A stretch of 64,000 nucleotides of DNA from Vibrio fluminensis (GCF_015278125.1 NZ_JADILO010000001.1:186001-250000); one strand, 5' to 3'; shown: positions 46,370 to 56,575, counted from the stretch's first letter. The notes: generated from the letters alone by a model not told the origin. Translations and numbers: made by a program.

Positions 46370-47989
46370 ATGAAACTAAGCAATTTAGCAATCAAACATA
46401 AACTCACTTCCATAGTAAGCTTGTCTATTTTACTCATTGTTCTAGCGTGTCTCGTTAATTTATTTCAACAAAAAGAAGCCACTCTGACAGAGCGCAAAGC
46501 AAAGCTTAGTGCCCAAGTGCAAACGGCACTGAGTGTCACTCAACACTACTATGAAAAACGTGAGTCACTAGGTGACAAAAAGGCTCAGCAGTTTGCTTTA
46601 GAAGCTCTAAATTCACTGCGATATGATGACAACAATTATTTCTGGGTAGTCGATCAAAATGTGCAAATTGTAATGCACCCGATCAAGCCCGAGCTTAATG
46701 GAGAAAACGCCAATAGTTTTCAAGATGCCTCCGGCAAGTATTATTGGCGCGAGATGGTTAGTTTATCCCAAAACTCAACTCAAAGTGGTTACCTTGACTA
46801 CCAGTGGTTAACACCCAATCAAGAGCTCCAAGATAAAATTTCATATATTAAGTTATTCCCGGAATGGAATTGGATTATAGGTAGCGGTCTTTTAGTCTCT
46901 GACATACAAGAAACTTTTTATGAACTTGCGGTCAAAGAAATCTCAATTGCGTTACTACTTTCGACCATTCTATATGCGCTTGGCAGAGCGATCTCAAACA
47001 ACATTGTTTTTCCTCTCAACGCCCTAATCGAACATACTCAACAAATTGCTCAAGGAAACCTAAAAGAGCGCATGAATATGTCTCGTAGCGATGAGTTGGG
47101 CTCGGTCAGCACCCAAATTGACAAGATGCTCGATAAGCTACAAGAAACGTTTGCTACCGCCAATAATTCAGCGGCCCAGTCAAGCAATATGGCGAGTAAT
47201 ATCGCACAAGCAAGTGAGGAAGCAGCGACAAGTGTTAATTCCCAGCACGCTCAGTTGGAACAATTATCAACTGCCATGACGCAAATGAGTGCAACCATCG
47301 CCGACGTTGCCGCTAATGCAGAAGCGACCTCCGCCAGCACCAATAAAGTCACCGAACATGTCCATTTGAGCGATACAGCGATGGCTTATACTTCCGAAAC
47401 CATTGCAGATGTGTCTCATAATACCTCGACCGCCAATGACCTGATTAAAGAGTTGCAAACTGGTGTCGCAGAAATTGGGAATGTTGTCGATGTAATTCGT
47501 GATATCTCCGACCAAACTAATCTTCTCGCACTAAATGCTGCGATTGAAGCCGCGAGAGCCGGTGAACAAGGACGTGGTTTTGCAGTGGTCGCTGAGGAAG
47601 TTCGTAACCTTGCTAGCCGCACACAAAGCTCTACCGATGAAGTCCAGCAGACTATTGAAAAACTTACAGAGCAAGCAGGTAAAACAGTTAGCGCGATGGA
47701 AAGTGGCCACCTAAAGGTCAGTCAAAGTGTACAAGCATCTGAAGATACGAGGCAGAAACTCAGTGCCATTGTTGATGAAATGCGAAGAGCCAATGATATG
47801 GTTGCACAAATTGCCGCGGCTTCAGATCAGCAAAACGCGGTCGCAAGCGACATGAACCAAAATGTCGCGAGCGTTCATCTCTCCGCTAATGAAATTCTAC
47901 AAGCCTCGCACTCTTTAGCGAGTGATAGTCAAGAAATGGCCTCTACGGCTGAACAACTAAATGAACAGCTCAAGTACTTTAAAGTTTAA
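46370..47989 (+). CDS. Methyl-accepting chemotaxis protein with single Cache sensor
   Basis: A 539-residue chemoreceptor. The first helix is at about 13-30. A periplasmic single Cache domain (sCache_2) spans about 33-180 ([31 protein letters not shown]). A second helix, then HAMP ([20 protein letters not shown]), then the signalling hairpin with [20 protein letters not shown]. The ligand is unknown; sCache_2 domains often bind small carboxylates. No CheR tether (NWETF) is visible at the C-terminus. Start context is AT-rich and without a clear ribosome site. Confidence 0.92.
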   Translation: MKLSNLAIKHKLTSIVSLSILLIVLACLVNLFQQKEATLTERKAKLSAQVQTALSVTQHYYEKRESLGDKKAQQFALEALNSLRYDDNNYFWVVDQNVQIVMHPIKPELNGENANSFQDASGKYYWREMVSLSQNSTQSGYLDYQWLTPNQELQDKISYIKLFPEWNWIIGSGLLVSDIQETFYELAVKEISIALLLSTILYALGRAISNNIVFPLNALIEHTQQIAQGNLKERMNMSRSDELGSVSTQIDKMLDKLQETFATANNSAAQSSNMASNIAQASEEAATSVNSQHAQLEQLSTAMTQMSATIADVAANAEATSASTNKVTEHVHLSDTAMAYTSETIADVSHNTSTANDLIKELQTGVAEIGNVVDVIRDISDQTNLLALNAAIEAARAGEQGRGFAVVAEEVRNLASRTQSSTDEVQQTIEKLTEQAGKTVSAMESGHLKVSQSVQASEDTRQKLSAIVDEMRRANDMVAQIAAASDQQNAVASDMNQNVASVHLSANEILQASHSLASDSQEMASTAEQLNEQLKYFKV

Positions 47990-48010
47990 AGGTAATGCCC
48001 TTAAAACTAC

Positions 48011-48042
48011 AAAGCCCCAAGGCAATCAACCTTAGGGCTTTT
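48011..48042 (+). terminator. Terminator of the second chemoreceptor gene
   Basis: AAAGCCC(CA)AGG-CAATCAA-CCT(TA)GGGCTTTT, imperfect stem with an internal bulge, followed by T residues. Confidence 0.75.
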
Positions 48043-48068
48043 CATCTTCATCGATATCGCCAAAGCAA

Positions 48069-48644
48069 CTATTTAAGCGCTTTTTTCATTTGTAAACCAA
48101 GGAAAATAAAGCTGATACCTTCAAACAACAACGAAATGCCGACAAACGTACCTAATAGTGACAACGAGAATGCTGGATCATCAAGCAGCGTAAAGAAGTA
48201 ACCACCGATAAGAAGTGAAACTAAACCACTGACAATAATCCAACCACTGCCTGGTAGAGAGCGGCTACGCAAACCCAAAATCATACGGGTTGCGCCATTA
48301 AACATCATTACAACCACCATTAACATGGTCATGGTAATTAAACCCGCGAACGGTTTAAGCAGAATGAAAAGACCGCCAACAATGTACAACACTGCACTAA
48401 GCACATACCAGACTTTGTCTTTCCACGCCAGAATACTAAATGTGTGGTAGGCCTGAACCAATCCACTAAATAAAAACAAACCACCAACGATAGTTGTTAT
48501 CGTTACGCCGGCAGCCACAGGAAGGCTCAATGCGCCAAAACCAGCAAGCGCCACCAGCACACCAACAATAGTGAACCATTTCCAACCTTTTGAAAGTAAA
48601 GTTTGCGCCGCTGTTTGAGGGGTGCCCTGTTGAATGTCACTCAT
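48069..48644 (-). CDS. HdeD/DUF308 family membrane protein
   Basis: A 191-residue inner-membrane protein of six helices in three pairs. GWKWFTIVGVLVALAGFGAL and LSAVLYIVGGLFILLKPFAG are typical of HdeD. E. coli HdeD contributes to acid resistance at high cell density; this fits the cad system but that is inference. AGGAAATC before the ATG supports the start. The 365 bases to serC (48645-49009) show nothing further beyond its promoter and the serC terminator. Confidence 0.85.
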   Translation of the reverse strand: MSDIQQGTPQTAAQTLLSKGWKWFTIVGVLVALAGFGALSLPVAAGVTITTIVGGLFLFSGLVQAYHTFSILAWKDKVWYVLSAVLYIVGGLFILLKPFAGLITMTMLMVVVMMFNGATRMILGLRSRSLPGSGWIIVSGLVSLLIGGYFFTLLDDPAFSLSLLGTFVGISLLFEGISFIFLGLQMKKALK

Positions 48645-48960
48645 GATGATTTCCTATTATTGTTATTTCATATAACCACTGTGCAATCAATTTACGCTTC
48701 TTAACGATGCTCGCAACTACCTAATGCAAAAGCACATATTCCACTAATAGTGCTTGAAATCGTCTGCAGCTCGACTAACCGTGTAAATCAACGATGCGTT
48801 AATGAAAGCTAAATCTGCAAGATTCAAAGCCTCTCAGCATAGATATGCTTTGTGATGAGGTTTGTGAGTGCCAGTCAACACTGCTGCAACTTCAAGTGAA
48901 GCGGGTTTTAGATTTAGCGTTGTTTGCGATAAGTGTAGTCGATATAAAAATGACAGAAAC

Positions 48961-48985
48961 AAAAAAGCCGGCAAATAGCCGGCTT
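48961..48985 (-). terminator. Terminator of serC
   Basis: AAGCCGGC-AAATA-GCCGGCTT followed by TTTTTG on the minus strand. Confidence 0.92.
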
Positions 48986-49009
48986 GAGAAATCAGGGAGA
49001 ACAATACGC

Positions 49010-50092
49010 TTAAGCGTTTTCCGCTTCAAATTCACGCATAAATTCAACCAAAGCTTGTACACCTTCCAGCGGCATCGCATTGTAAATAGAGGCACGCATA
49101 CCACCGACAGCACGGTGTCCTTTCAGAGCAACAAGACCGCGAGCTTTTGCCTGCTCAAGGAACAGCTCATCCAACTCTGGTTTAGCCAGCTGGAATGGCA
49201 CATTCATACGTGAACGGTTATTGCTGTGGATGTTATTGCGGTAAAAGTCTGATGTGTCGATGTAGTTATATAGCAGCGCCGCTTTCTCACGGTTCACTTG
49301 CTCAACAGCAGCAACACCACCCTGCTCTTTCAGCCATTTAAATACTAGGCCCGAGAGGTACCAAGCAAACGTTGGTGGTGTATTAAACATCGAGTCTTTC
49401 TCTGCCAAAACCTTGTAGTTCAAGAAACTCGGTAGAATATCGCTCGCCAATTCCAACAGATCATCACGCACGATGACAATACATAGACCAGAAGGACCGA
49501 TATTCTTCTGCGCGCCTGCGTAAATTACGCCGTACTCAGAGACATCTATCTGGCGAGAAAGAATGTTTGACGACATGTCTGCAACGATTGGCTTGTCTGT
49601 CTGTGGAAGATCGTCAATTTCTACACCATCGATGGTTTCATTTGGACAGAAGTGAACAAACGCTGCATCTGGGGCAATTTTCCAATCGCTCGCTGGCGTT
49701 ACCGCAACTTTGCCATCGATTTCAGTTTTCGCGTTGAACACGTCTACTTCACAGTATTTTTGCGCTTCATCAATAGCACTCTCTGCCCAGTAACCAGCGT
49801 CAACGTAAGTCGCTTTGCTATTTGAGCCGAGTAGATTCATTGGAACGGCAGCAAATTGTGCACGTGCGCCACCATGGCAGAATAGCACTTTATAGTTGTC
49901 TGGGATGGACAGCAGATCACGTAAATCTTGTTCTGCTTCTGTTGCGACTTGAATAAACTCTTTACCACGGTGACTCACTTCCATCACCGAGGTACCGAGT
50001 CCATTCCAGTTAATCAATTCCGACTGGGCTTGCTCCATTACCGCTTTCGGTAAAGCCGCTGGGCCGGCACTAAAGTTAAAAACGTTATCCAC
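49010..50092 (-). CDS. serC: Phosphoserine aminotransferase SerC
   Basis: A 360-residue PLP aminotransferase that makes 3-phosphoserine, and the B6 intermediate 4-phosphohydroxythreonine. It opens [13 protein letters not shown], has [18 protein letters not shown], and the PLP lysine is in [15 protein letters not shown]. The start is GTG at 50092 with AAGGAAAG upstream, giving the expected family length. A repeat (copy D) and a 21-base spaced palindrome sit in its promoter region. Confidence 0.95.
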   Translation of the reverse strand: MDNVFNFSAGPAALPKAVMEQAQSELINWNGLGTSVMEVSHRGKEFIQVATEAEQDLRDLLSIPDNYKVLFCHGGARAQFAAVPMNLLGSNSKATYVDAGYWAESAIDEAQKYCEVDVFNAKTEIDGKVAVTPASDWKIAPDAAFVHFCPNETIDGVEIDDLPQTDKPIVADMSSNILSRQIDVSEYGVIYAGAQKNIGPSGLCIVIVRDDLLELASDILPSFLNYKVLAEKDSMFNTPPTFAWYLSGLVFKWLKEQGGVAAVEQVNREKAALLYNYIDTSDFYRNNIHSNNRSRMNVPFQLAKPELDELFLEQAKARGLVALKGHRAVGGMRASIYNAMPLEGVQALVEFMREFEAENA

Positions 50093-50128
50093 GGTTTCTT
50101 TCCTTGCTCATGCTTTATATAAAAGAGG

Positions 50129-50233
50129 TATACCAAAATAACCTGACTATATAACCTAGCTGTATAATCTAACTATACAGAGTATTAGCGCGTCTCTACG
50201 AGACAACCTATTGAGGTTACTTAGGTATCTCTA
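50129..50233. repeat. Short member (copy D) of the dispersed repeat family
   Basis: TATACCAAAATAACCT and its partner AGGTTACTTAGGTATC bracket about 105 bases. The ends resemble those of copy B but the interior is different. It contains CTGTATA-ATCTAAC-TATACAG at 50160-50180, which has the same arms and spacing as the palindrome at 18314-18334. Confidence 0.7.
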
Positions 50234-50269
50234 TCATTAATACCACTTTTTTTCGTATAGAAAAAGCAA

Positions 50270-50295
50270 CAAAAGAGGTCTTAAGACCTCTTTTG
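50270..50295. terminator. Terminator of the ydgA-like gene
   Basis: CAAAAGAGGTCTTAAGACCT... a perfect 26-base palindrome; with T residues on the minus strand it serves the ydgA-like gene, and it is symmetrical. Confidence 0.85.
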
Positions 50296-50336
50296 TTTGG
50301 ATAGTGTAAATTTGTTTATACTGAGTAAGCGCTAAG

Positions 50337-51596
50337 CTACATCATCAAAGGAAGTAAAAGACTCATTAGCGGCACTTTTTGTCCATTTTCAAAGACAATA
50401 TTACCTTCTTTAATTTCCGCTTTTACTTGGTAGCCTTTGTCGGTTTGCTTAACAAATTCCATAATCAAACCTTCATCGATCGTTTGTCTGATTGATGGGT
50501 ATTGCTCGACCAACGCATTTGAAACAAATGAATCAAAGTGCCCTTGCAGCGCAGGCATCACTTTCATCGGATCTTGCGAAACATTATCTGTCCCTTCTGG
50601 CACGACAAGTTTCCATTGTGAGGTAAACTCACCATCACCAATGTTCATCGCAATTTTGTCACTTGCTAGATAAAAGCCTTTCGCAAACAGACTGTCTACA
50701 TGCGGTAACATTTGCTGAATATCTTGCGCGTTCAAAACGGGTGAATTTTGGTAAAGCGTAACCAATTGCTCAAATGCGACTGCGTCCAAATCACCAAAGG
50801 AGAAATCAACCTCTAAGTTGTCCAGACTCTCTTGATCGACATTAATCTCACTAACGCTAACACCATGCTTACTCGCAACTCGCTGTGTTGCCTCTGCATA
50901 CTCCGCTGAGTAGTGGTATTGGCCATCTTTAAAGCTAAACATTGAATTTTTCTGTGCGTCACTCACTGACACTTGACCAATGTTCATCACCTGATCACCA
51001 ATCCAGAAACTATTCATTTTTTTGCCCGAACCCTGACCAGAGACATTCTCAATCATCAGTTTTTCGCCGGTGTTAAAGTCCACTTCGATAGAAGGTACAT
51101 CAAGTTGGTAATCAACCTGCCCTAGCACAGTCGCATGGCCTTTTAGCGTTGATGGCGTGATTAACATCATCGCACCTTCATTGCCTTCGGTCGTTTGACG
51201 CCAAGTGTCCAGTTTAAATTCAAAGTCTGTGTTGCCGTTAAGCTGCGTCACTGTATTTAACGTCAGCGGCATATCAGGCCAATTAGTTAATACCGAATCA
51301 GCAGACAAACTGAATAAACCGTGGCTAAGCTCACTATTCACTAGAATTTCCGCAGGAACACCATCAGCGGCAAGTTGTGCTGCAATAGCGGGATCCGTCA
51401 CTTTATAACGAGTAGTCACAGTAGAAGATAAATAACCACGATCATAATTAACGATTTCAGCCTGCAATGTATCGGAATTTAAATTCGCAATACTATCTTG
51501 AATGACATTTTGGCCAATCTGACCAACAGCCAGTGGCCAACAAAGGGCTAAAGATATTGCACCACCAATCGCAGCAAATTTTTTTAGTTGTTGCAT
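50337..51596 (-). CDS. YdgA/DUF945 family protein
   Basis: A 419-residue envelope protein, DUF945 family. The N-terminal hydrophobic segment AAIGGAISLALCWPLAVGQ acts as a signal or anchor. The rest is periplasmic, with repeats of NYDRGYLSSTV style and VDFSFGDLD typical of YdgA. The start ATG at 51596 has GTGAG 5 bases upstream; the GTG in that site is also in frame. Function is unknown; E. coli YdgA has been linked to swarming. Monocistronic with terminator. Confidence 0.85.
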   Translation of the reverse strand: MQQLKKFAAIGGAISLALCWPLAVGQIGQNVIQDSIANLNSDTLQAEIVNYDRGYLSSTVTTRYKVTDPAIAAQLAADGVPAEILVNSELSHGLFSLSADSVLTNWPDMPLTLNTVTQLNGNTDFEFKLDTWRQTTEGNEGAMMLITPSTLKGHATVLGQVDYQLDVPSIEVDFNTGEKLMIENVSGQGSGKKMNSFWIGDQVMNIGQVSVSDAQKNSMFSFKDGQYHYSAEYAEATQRVASKHGVSVSEINVDQESLDNLEVDFSFGDLDAVAFEQLVTLYQNSPVLNAQDIQQMLPHVDSLFAKGFYLASDKIAMNIGDGEFTSQWKLVVPEGTDNVSQDPMKVMPALQGHFDSFVSNALVEQYPSIRQTIDEGLIMEFVKQTDKGYQVKAEIKEGNIVFENGQKVPLMSLLLPLMM

Positions 51597-51816
51597 CGAA
51601 CTCACTTATCTCGTTATCCGTTTCTTTGAAAGTATAGCGATTGTTTTGCAATCAACTTGCTAAAACACGCGCTATTTTGTTTAGAGTCTACACTAAAAAA
51701 GCATGAGTTAAATCAGACTATTGGAAGTTTTCAGTTAAGGCGAATAATTTCTCTAACTCAGCTCTCATCAACTTCGAGACAAAATTGTTAAAGTAAATGT
51801 CTGGCAAGACATGTGA

Positions 51817-53772
51817 TTGGACGCCCTTTTGAATCAATACGCCTTAATCTATCTCGACAACAATCCTGCGAGTTTTGAGCAACTGCGAAATGAGCTTAAT
51901 GTATTTGCTTCACGATTCGATATCCACTTTGCTCATTCCCTTGAAGCTGCTAACGCTTCGTTGCAAGCCTGTATAGATAACAAACAAGCCATCGCATTGG
52001 TTATTGCCAACCAAAATGAAGACTTTAACGGTTCTGATTTTCTAATCCAGCTTGATAAATCACCGTTTACACAGAAAACACGCAAAGTACTCATTAGCTG
52101 TGGACAAGACATACAGGCCATCCTCGCCGCGGTAAATGAAGGCCGCTTAGACCATTGCTTGACTCAGCCCCTGCCACGAAATCAGCTTTATAAGACGGTT
52201 CAGAATGAACTAACCAATTTCGTAATAGAAGAAGACAAAGAAGATGTCCTTTCTTACGGTTTAATTTTAGACCAGCAGAAATTGCTTCGAGCGCATATCG
52301 ACTTAAAGATGCGCAGCTATCAAGCTGGGTTTATTTCTGATCATCATAAGATGTCTGACAGTGTGCTGGCTGAAAAAGTCATTAGTGCTTTAATCAAGTT
52401 CTTCGCCAACGACGATGAAACTCAAGCTGTCCGGCATTATTCGAGTGACCATCTGCTTACGGTGGAAGGCGAAGAAAATAACTTCCTTTGGTTTATTACC
52501 TCAGGCGAAGTTGCACTGTATAAAAAAGACGAGCTAGGTATGCAACGCGAGGTGGTGCGTCACACCAAGGGGAATTTAGTCGGTGGTATGTCATTTGTCA
52601 CTGGGGAGCCCTCATTTTCCACCGCCGTAACGCTGACCGAGACTGATGTAATCAAACTTGACCGCGAAGTATTTAGCCGCGTGATGTATTCGGACACCGC
52701 ATTACTTCCCTTGTTTACCAACTTACTACTGCGCCACTTCAACCGTCGACTGCAACGTAACATCAACACTAAAATACAACTTCAGCAAACGCTTGAGTCG
52801 TTAGAATCGGCCCATCATCAGTTAATTGAAAGCGAAAAAATGGCGATGCTCGGCCAGCTCGTCGCTGGGGTTGCGCATGAACTTAACAACCCCATCGCTG
52901 CAATCTTACGCGGCACCGAAACTCTCACAGATAGCATTACTAGCCTCGTCAATGGCGAAAACCGATGTTCACCTGAAATGACCAGTTATATCATGACACG
53001 CGCCCTATCATCTCGACCTAACTCTACTGCCGAAGAACGACAAAAAACCAAAAGTGTCGAAAACCTGGTAGGAGACCGGCGACTGGCGAAAAAACTCGTG
53101 AAGCTTGGTTTAAACGAAGACCAACACTGGCTCAAGCGTGCAAAAAGTAATCCTCTACTCGTAAGTGATGAGCTCAATGAGCTTGAAAGCTTTCACGTTG
53201 CGGGGGCAACACTGCGCTCTATTAATGTGTGCGCTCAAAGAATCGCAGACATGGTGAAAAGCCTCAAAGGCTATGCACGTCAGGATGATGAAACCTTTCA
53301 CTTCGTCGATATTCATGAAGGTATTGAAGACACCTTAGTCATATTTGAAAACAAACTAAAACGTCATCAACTCGAGAAACATTACTCGCAATTGCCACCC
53401 GTGCGCTGCCTACCCATTGCGTTACAGCAAGTGTGGACCAATCTTATCTCCAACGCAATTGATGCCCTTCCTGAACAAGGGGAATTATCCATCACCACTC
53501 GCTTACAAAATAAAGATGATAAACAGTGGGCAGTTATTGAGGTACAAGATAACGGCTGTGGTATCTCTCCCGAATTACAGCAACAAGTATTCGCCTTAAA
53601 CTTTACGACAAAAAAAGAAGGAAACTTTGGCTTAGGTATCGGTTTGTCGGTTTGCCAGCAGATTATTCATCAACATGGTGGCATTATTGACGTAGATTCA
53701 ACAGTTAACGAATACACCAAAATGTCGGTCTGGCTGCCGATAGAACAGAAATTTGACAACAGCGAGGGATAA
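51817..53772 (+). CDS. Histidine kinase with degenerate receiver and cyclic-nucleotide-binding-like domain
   Basis: A 651-residue cytoplasmic kinase without membrane segments. Residues 8-135 look like a receiver domain, but the phospho-Asp position falls in LVIANQNEDF, with no aspartate at the strand end. Residues about 205-305 form a cNMP-binding fold (FLWFITSGEVALYKKDE); its phosphate cassette (GGMSFVTGEPSFSTAV) lacks the usual GEL and Arg. The kinase core has His354 in AGVAHELNNPIAAI and ATPase boxes NLISNAIDAL, DNGCGIS, GLGIGLSV. A stop codon directly precedes the TTG at 51817, so initiation is at TTG. The partner regulator starts 3 bases after. Confidence 0.85.
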   Translation: MDALLNQYALIYLDNNPASFEQLRNELNVFASRFDIHFAHSLEAANASLQACIDNKQAIALVIANQNEDFNGSDFLIQLDKSPFTQKTRKVLISCGQDIQAILAAVNEGRLDHCLTQPLPRNQLYKTVQNELTNFVIEEDKEDVLSYGLILDQQKLLRAHIDLKMRSYQAGFISDHHKMSDSVLAEKVISALIKFFANDDETQAVRHYSSDHLLTVEGEENNFLWFITSGEVALYKKDELGMQREVVRHTKGNLVGGMSFVTGEPSFSTAVTLTETDVIKLDREVFSRVMYSDTALLPLFTNLLLRHFNRRLQRNINTKIQLQQTLESLESAHHQLIESEKMAMLGQLVAGVAHELNNPIAAILRGTETLTDSITSLVNGENRCSPEMTSYIMTRALSSRPNSTAEERQKTKSVENLVGDRRLAKKLVKLGLNEDQHWLKRAKSNPLLVSDELNELESFHVAGATLRSINVCAQRIADMVKSLKGYARQDDETFHFVDIHEGIEDTLVIFENKLKRHQLEKHYSQLPPVRCLPIALQQVWTNLISNAIDALPEQGELSITTRLQNKDDKQWAVIEVQDNGCGISPELQQQVFALNFTTKKEGNFGLGIGLSVCQQIIHQHGGIIDVDSTVNEYTKMSVWLPIEQKFDNSEG

Positions 53773-53775
53773 ACC

Positions 53776-54273
53776 ATGAATAAATACCTCATTCTATGCG
53801 TAGATGATGAACGAGAAGTATTAGACAGCGTACTTCAAGATCTCGACTGTTTCGAAGAACATTTCTTACTTGAAGGTGCTGAATCGGTTGCCGAAGCAAA
53901 AGAGATCATTGAAGAAGCTCAAGCAGAAGGCACGCAACTGGCGTTGATCCTATGCGATCACATCATGCCCGAGCAGACTGGCATCAGCTTTTTGATTGAG
54001 CTCCACGACAACAATTTGACAGCCAAGGCTAAAAAGTTGCTTTTGACAGGGCAAGCAGGGTTAGAAGATACCGTTGAGGCGATTAACCACGCCAGCCTCG
54101 ACTTTTACCTCGCAAAACCTTGGGGTGGCGAGCAAATCCGCTCAGCCGTTAAAAGCCTGCTTACTCAGTACATAATTGATAATGAACCAGAACCTATGCC
54201 TTGGGCGCGAGCTCTGGATACTGAGAAGATCTTTAATGCAATTGCAGAGAATCGAATCAGTTTTGGTGAATAA
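53776..54273 (+). CDS. Single-domain response regulator of the cNMP-domain kinase
   Basis: A 165-residue receiver with Asp10/Asp11, phospho-acceptor Asp61 (LILCDHIMPEQTG) and Lys114 (YLAKPWG). The LAKPW form is common among receivers of signalling relays. The remaining ~40 residues carry no recognised output domain, so it probably acts by protein contact. The ATG follows the kinase stop by 3 bases with GAGGG upstream, so they are coupled. Confidence 0.88.
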   Translation: MNKYLILCVDDEREVLDSVLQDLDCFEEHFLLEGAESVAEAKEIIEEAQAEGTQLALILCDHIMPEQTGISFLIELHDNNLTAKAKKLLLTGQAGLEDTVEAINHASLDFYLAKPWGGEQIRSAVKSLLTQYIIDNEPEPMPWARALDTEKIFNAIAENRISFGE

Positions 54274-54444
54274 TTAGCCAACACACTGCTATTTAAGGCA
54301 TCGAATTTGCATAATTTGTAAATATCGACAAAACAATGACATTTTTGCCTAGAGATACCTCGCAACTATCAGTAATATGCACTTGGTATTGAGGGCTGTA
54401 TTGTCGCCCAAACATGGACAAATAACTTAAAGGTTTAATTCCTT

Positions 54445-54990
54445 ATGCGTAAAACAATCTTAGCTACAGCGCTAGTACTTGTAGCTGGCCAATCTTTTGC
54501 AATGACTGATCCTAGCAGTCCAACAGTTATGAGTAACTTTAGCTACGATTACCTTGAAGCTCGTATCGGCGCTAGCCCTGGTACCTTCGGCGCAGGTATG
54601 AGTAAATCAATCCACCCAAATGCACACGCTGTCGTTCGTATTGACTCTGAATTCTCAAACGACTTCGACTCTGCTGCTGGTGTGGGTTTCCATGCTCCTG
54701 TTAATAACTGGGCTGACCTAACTGGTGAGATCCTGTTCCGTATGGTTGATAACAAAGAAATCGGTACAGAAACAGGTATGGAATTAAACTTAGGTATTCG
54801 TCAATGGCTTGGTCCACAACTTGAAGTGGGCGGTAAAGGCGGTTACGTTTCTATCGACGACAACGAAGATTGGATCGCTTCTGCTTACGCACGTTTCCAC
54901 GCTACAGAGCTATTCTCGCTAGGTGGTGAAGCTCGCTTCAACGAGTTCTATGGCGACCAATTGATGTTTAGCGCGCGCTTTAAGTTCTAA
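54445..54990 (+). CDS. Small outer-membrane beta-barrel protein
   Basis: A 181-residue exported protein. The signal peptide is MRKTILATALVLVAGQSFA. The mature chain has alternating strands and ends in Phe after an amphipathic strand (MFSARFKF), the typical BAM-recognised end of outer-membrane barrels. It is likely eight-stranded. I do not recognise a named family. Codon use is clean and biased, suggesting good expression. Strong terminator follows. Confidence 0.8.
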   Translation: MRKTILATALVLVAGQSFAMTDPSSPTVMSNFSYDYLEARIGASPGTFGAGMSKSIHPNAHAVVRIDSEFSNDFDSAAGVGFHAPVNNWADLTGEILFRMVDNKEIGTETGMELNLGIRQWLGPQLEVGGKGGYVSIDDNEDWIASAYARFHATELFSLGGEARFNEFYGDQLMFSARFKF

Positions 54991-55006
54991 GCGGCCCGCA
55001 ATAGAC

Positions 55007-55034
55007 AAAAAAACCGGCGATTGCCGGTTTTTTT
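55007..55034. terminator. Bidirectional terminator after the barrel gene
   Basis: AAAAAAACCGGC-GATT-GCCGGTTTTTTT serves both the barrel gene and the converging coiled-coil gene. Confidence 0.92.
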
Positions 55035-55049
55035 ATATCGTTCTGACTA

Positions 55050-55790
55050 CTACTCTAAACCCAACTGTTCTGAAATCGCTTTAATCTGCTCAAGATCCAT
55101 TTCATGCACACGAATCATTTGGTTTATTTGACTCATTCGTGAGTTAGCCTCATCTTGCTTATCACAAGAGTCAGATTTCGCATCCCAGGACGTGCCATCT
55201 AAATAAGCATTACACTCTTTTTTCAATGTCTCATACTTAGGCTCAAGCTTAACAAGCTCTTTTTTCAAACTGTCCAGCTCTTGCTTGATCTTCAACTCAT
55301 GTTGAAACAACTCTCGGGAACGCTCAAGCAGTGATGTTTGCATATCTGCTTGTTGATTTAACTTAGTGTTTTTCTGCTCCGCTTGAGACAGCTCATTCTT
55401 TTGCGCGTTAAGCTGCTGAGTTAGCTTCTGCTTGTCTTGATTCAACACAGCAATTTGCTTTTGTAGCTCCGCCAATTCGGCTTGATGGTTCTGTTGAAAC
55501 TCGCCGACCTTCGCTTCAAGTTTCTTCTCTAATTCAAAATCAATATTGGCAGCACGCTCTTCAACATTGCTCACAAGCTGTTTCTTTTGGTCTTGCGCAG
55601 CTTGGTATTGCTGCTGCAATTCTACATACGTAGCTTGCCATTTATTTGCGGTCACGGTCGAACCTAAAAGACCACCAAGCGCGAGGCCTAATACCCCTGC
55701 AATAGCGATATAGAGATAGCTACGTTTATCACGCTCCTCAATGACGACTACATCTTCTTCGCTGTTATCTAAATCAGGCGATTTGTTCAC
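55050..55790 (-). CDS. Membrane-anchored coiled-coil protein
   Basis: A 246-residue protein I do not recognise. A short acidic cytoplasmic N-terminus precedes one transmembrane helix at about 25-47 (LYIAIAGVLGLALGGLLGST). The rest is a long Gln/Lys/Glu-rich coiled coil, with two cysteines near the C-terminus (KKECNAYL, DSCDKQ). The start is GTG at 55790 with GGAG 6 bases upstream. It follows a 52-residue membrane protein gene by 18 bases, so they form an operon. It may be a periplasmic scaffold or envelope protein; orientation is inferred. Confidence 0.7.
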   Translation of the reverse strand: MNKSPDLDNSEEDVVVIEERDKRSYLYIAIAGVLGLALGGLLGSTVTANKWQATYVELQQQYQAAQDQKKQLVSNVEERAANIDFELEKKLEAKVGEFQQNHQAELAELQKQIAVLNQDKQKLTQQLNAQKNELSQAEQKNTKLNQQADMQTSLLERSRELFQHELKIKQELDSLKKELVKLEPKYETLKKECNAYLDGTSWDAKSDSCDKQDEANSRMSQINQMIRVHEMDLEQIKAISEQLGLE

Positions 55791-55808
55791 TGTTGGCTCC
55801 TAAGACCG

Positions 55809-55967
55809 CTAACGCATAAGTTCGGTGATCATGATGCTGGCAGTGTAGACTAGAAAGCCGGAGATCAGCGTGATGACAACATACTTTTGTAGCTTTTCGT
55901 TGGTTCGGTAACGAACCAGCACAAACGCAAGTGCAATAAGAAATACAATCGCAATCAATCTTGTCAT
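55809..55967 (-). CDS. 52-residue membrane protein
   Basis: A short gene with a strong ribosome site (AAGGAG, 5 bases before the ATG). The product starts MTRLIAIVFLIALAFVLVRY, then a basic loop (RTNEKLQK), then a second helix VVITLISGFLVYTASIMIT ending ELMR. It is a two-helix hairpin protein. It lies directly upstream of the coiled-coil gene on the same strand, so the two are probably co-expressed. I do not know its family. Confidence 0.75.
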   Translation of the reverse strand: MTRLIAIVFLIALAFVLVRYRTNEKLQKYVVITLISGFLVYTASIMITELMR

Positions 55968-56216
55968 AACTTCTCCTTAGCTAGACTCTACGCTAGGCAC
56001 CATTAATTCTGGATTCTAAACACCTCTTTTATACCATTTTTTTGCTTAAAAAGGTCAGCGCTAGGTAGTTTTCTCGCGTTAAATATAGCTTAGCAATATC
56101 GCAAGCTATGAGTTTGATTAAGATCCGCCCGATCAGACTAAATAATTGGTATTATATTTGGGTGATGACGATATTTACTGTATAAACAAATTGTCCTAAT
56201 GATTCGAGGCAAAAAC

Positions 56217-56555
56217 ATGAAACCATTTAAACAAGAAAACAAAAAACGTCGTATTTTGAAGAAAATGTACCTAGGCGAGTTCGCAATGCTAGGTTTCGAA
56301 GTAAGCTGCAAAACGAACATTGCAGACTTCGATCGTTACGACGTGTTCGTTGATGAGTTCATCGACTACATCGACAGCCTAGGTCTATGCTTTGGTGGCG
56401 GTGGTCTTGAGCTATTCGAAGGTTTCATCTGTGCTTCTGAGCGCTACCAGGACGTAACAGAAGAACAACAAGCACAAGTTGTTGCTTGGCTTCAAGCTCG
56501 TGACGAAGTAACTGACGTGATTGCAAGCGAGCTAGTTGACGCTAACTACTTCTAA
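56217..56555 (+). CDS. yggL: YggL family protein
   Basis: A 112-residue DUF469 protein reported to associate with the 50S ribosomal subunit in E. coli. It shows RRILKKMYLGEFAMLGFEVS, FIDYIDSLGLCFGGGG and WLQARDEVTDV. GAGG precedes the ATG at 56217 by about 6 bases; the upstream in-frame ATG (56199) is discarded. Single gene with terminator. The function remains loosely defined. Confidence 0.92.
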   Translation: MKPFKQENKKRRILKKMYLGEFAMLGFEVSCKTNIADFDRYDVFVDEFIDYIDSLGLCFGGGGLELFEGFICASERYQDVTEEQQAQVVAWLQARDEVTDVIASELVDANYF

Positions 56556-56575
56556 TCGCACGCATATTCATGCTT

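Noticed and set aside
48845..49213. 122-codon plus-strand frame overlapping the serC 3' end
   Set aside because: It runs through the serC terminator hairpin and antisense to serC; composition and lack of ribosome site argue against a gene.
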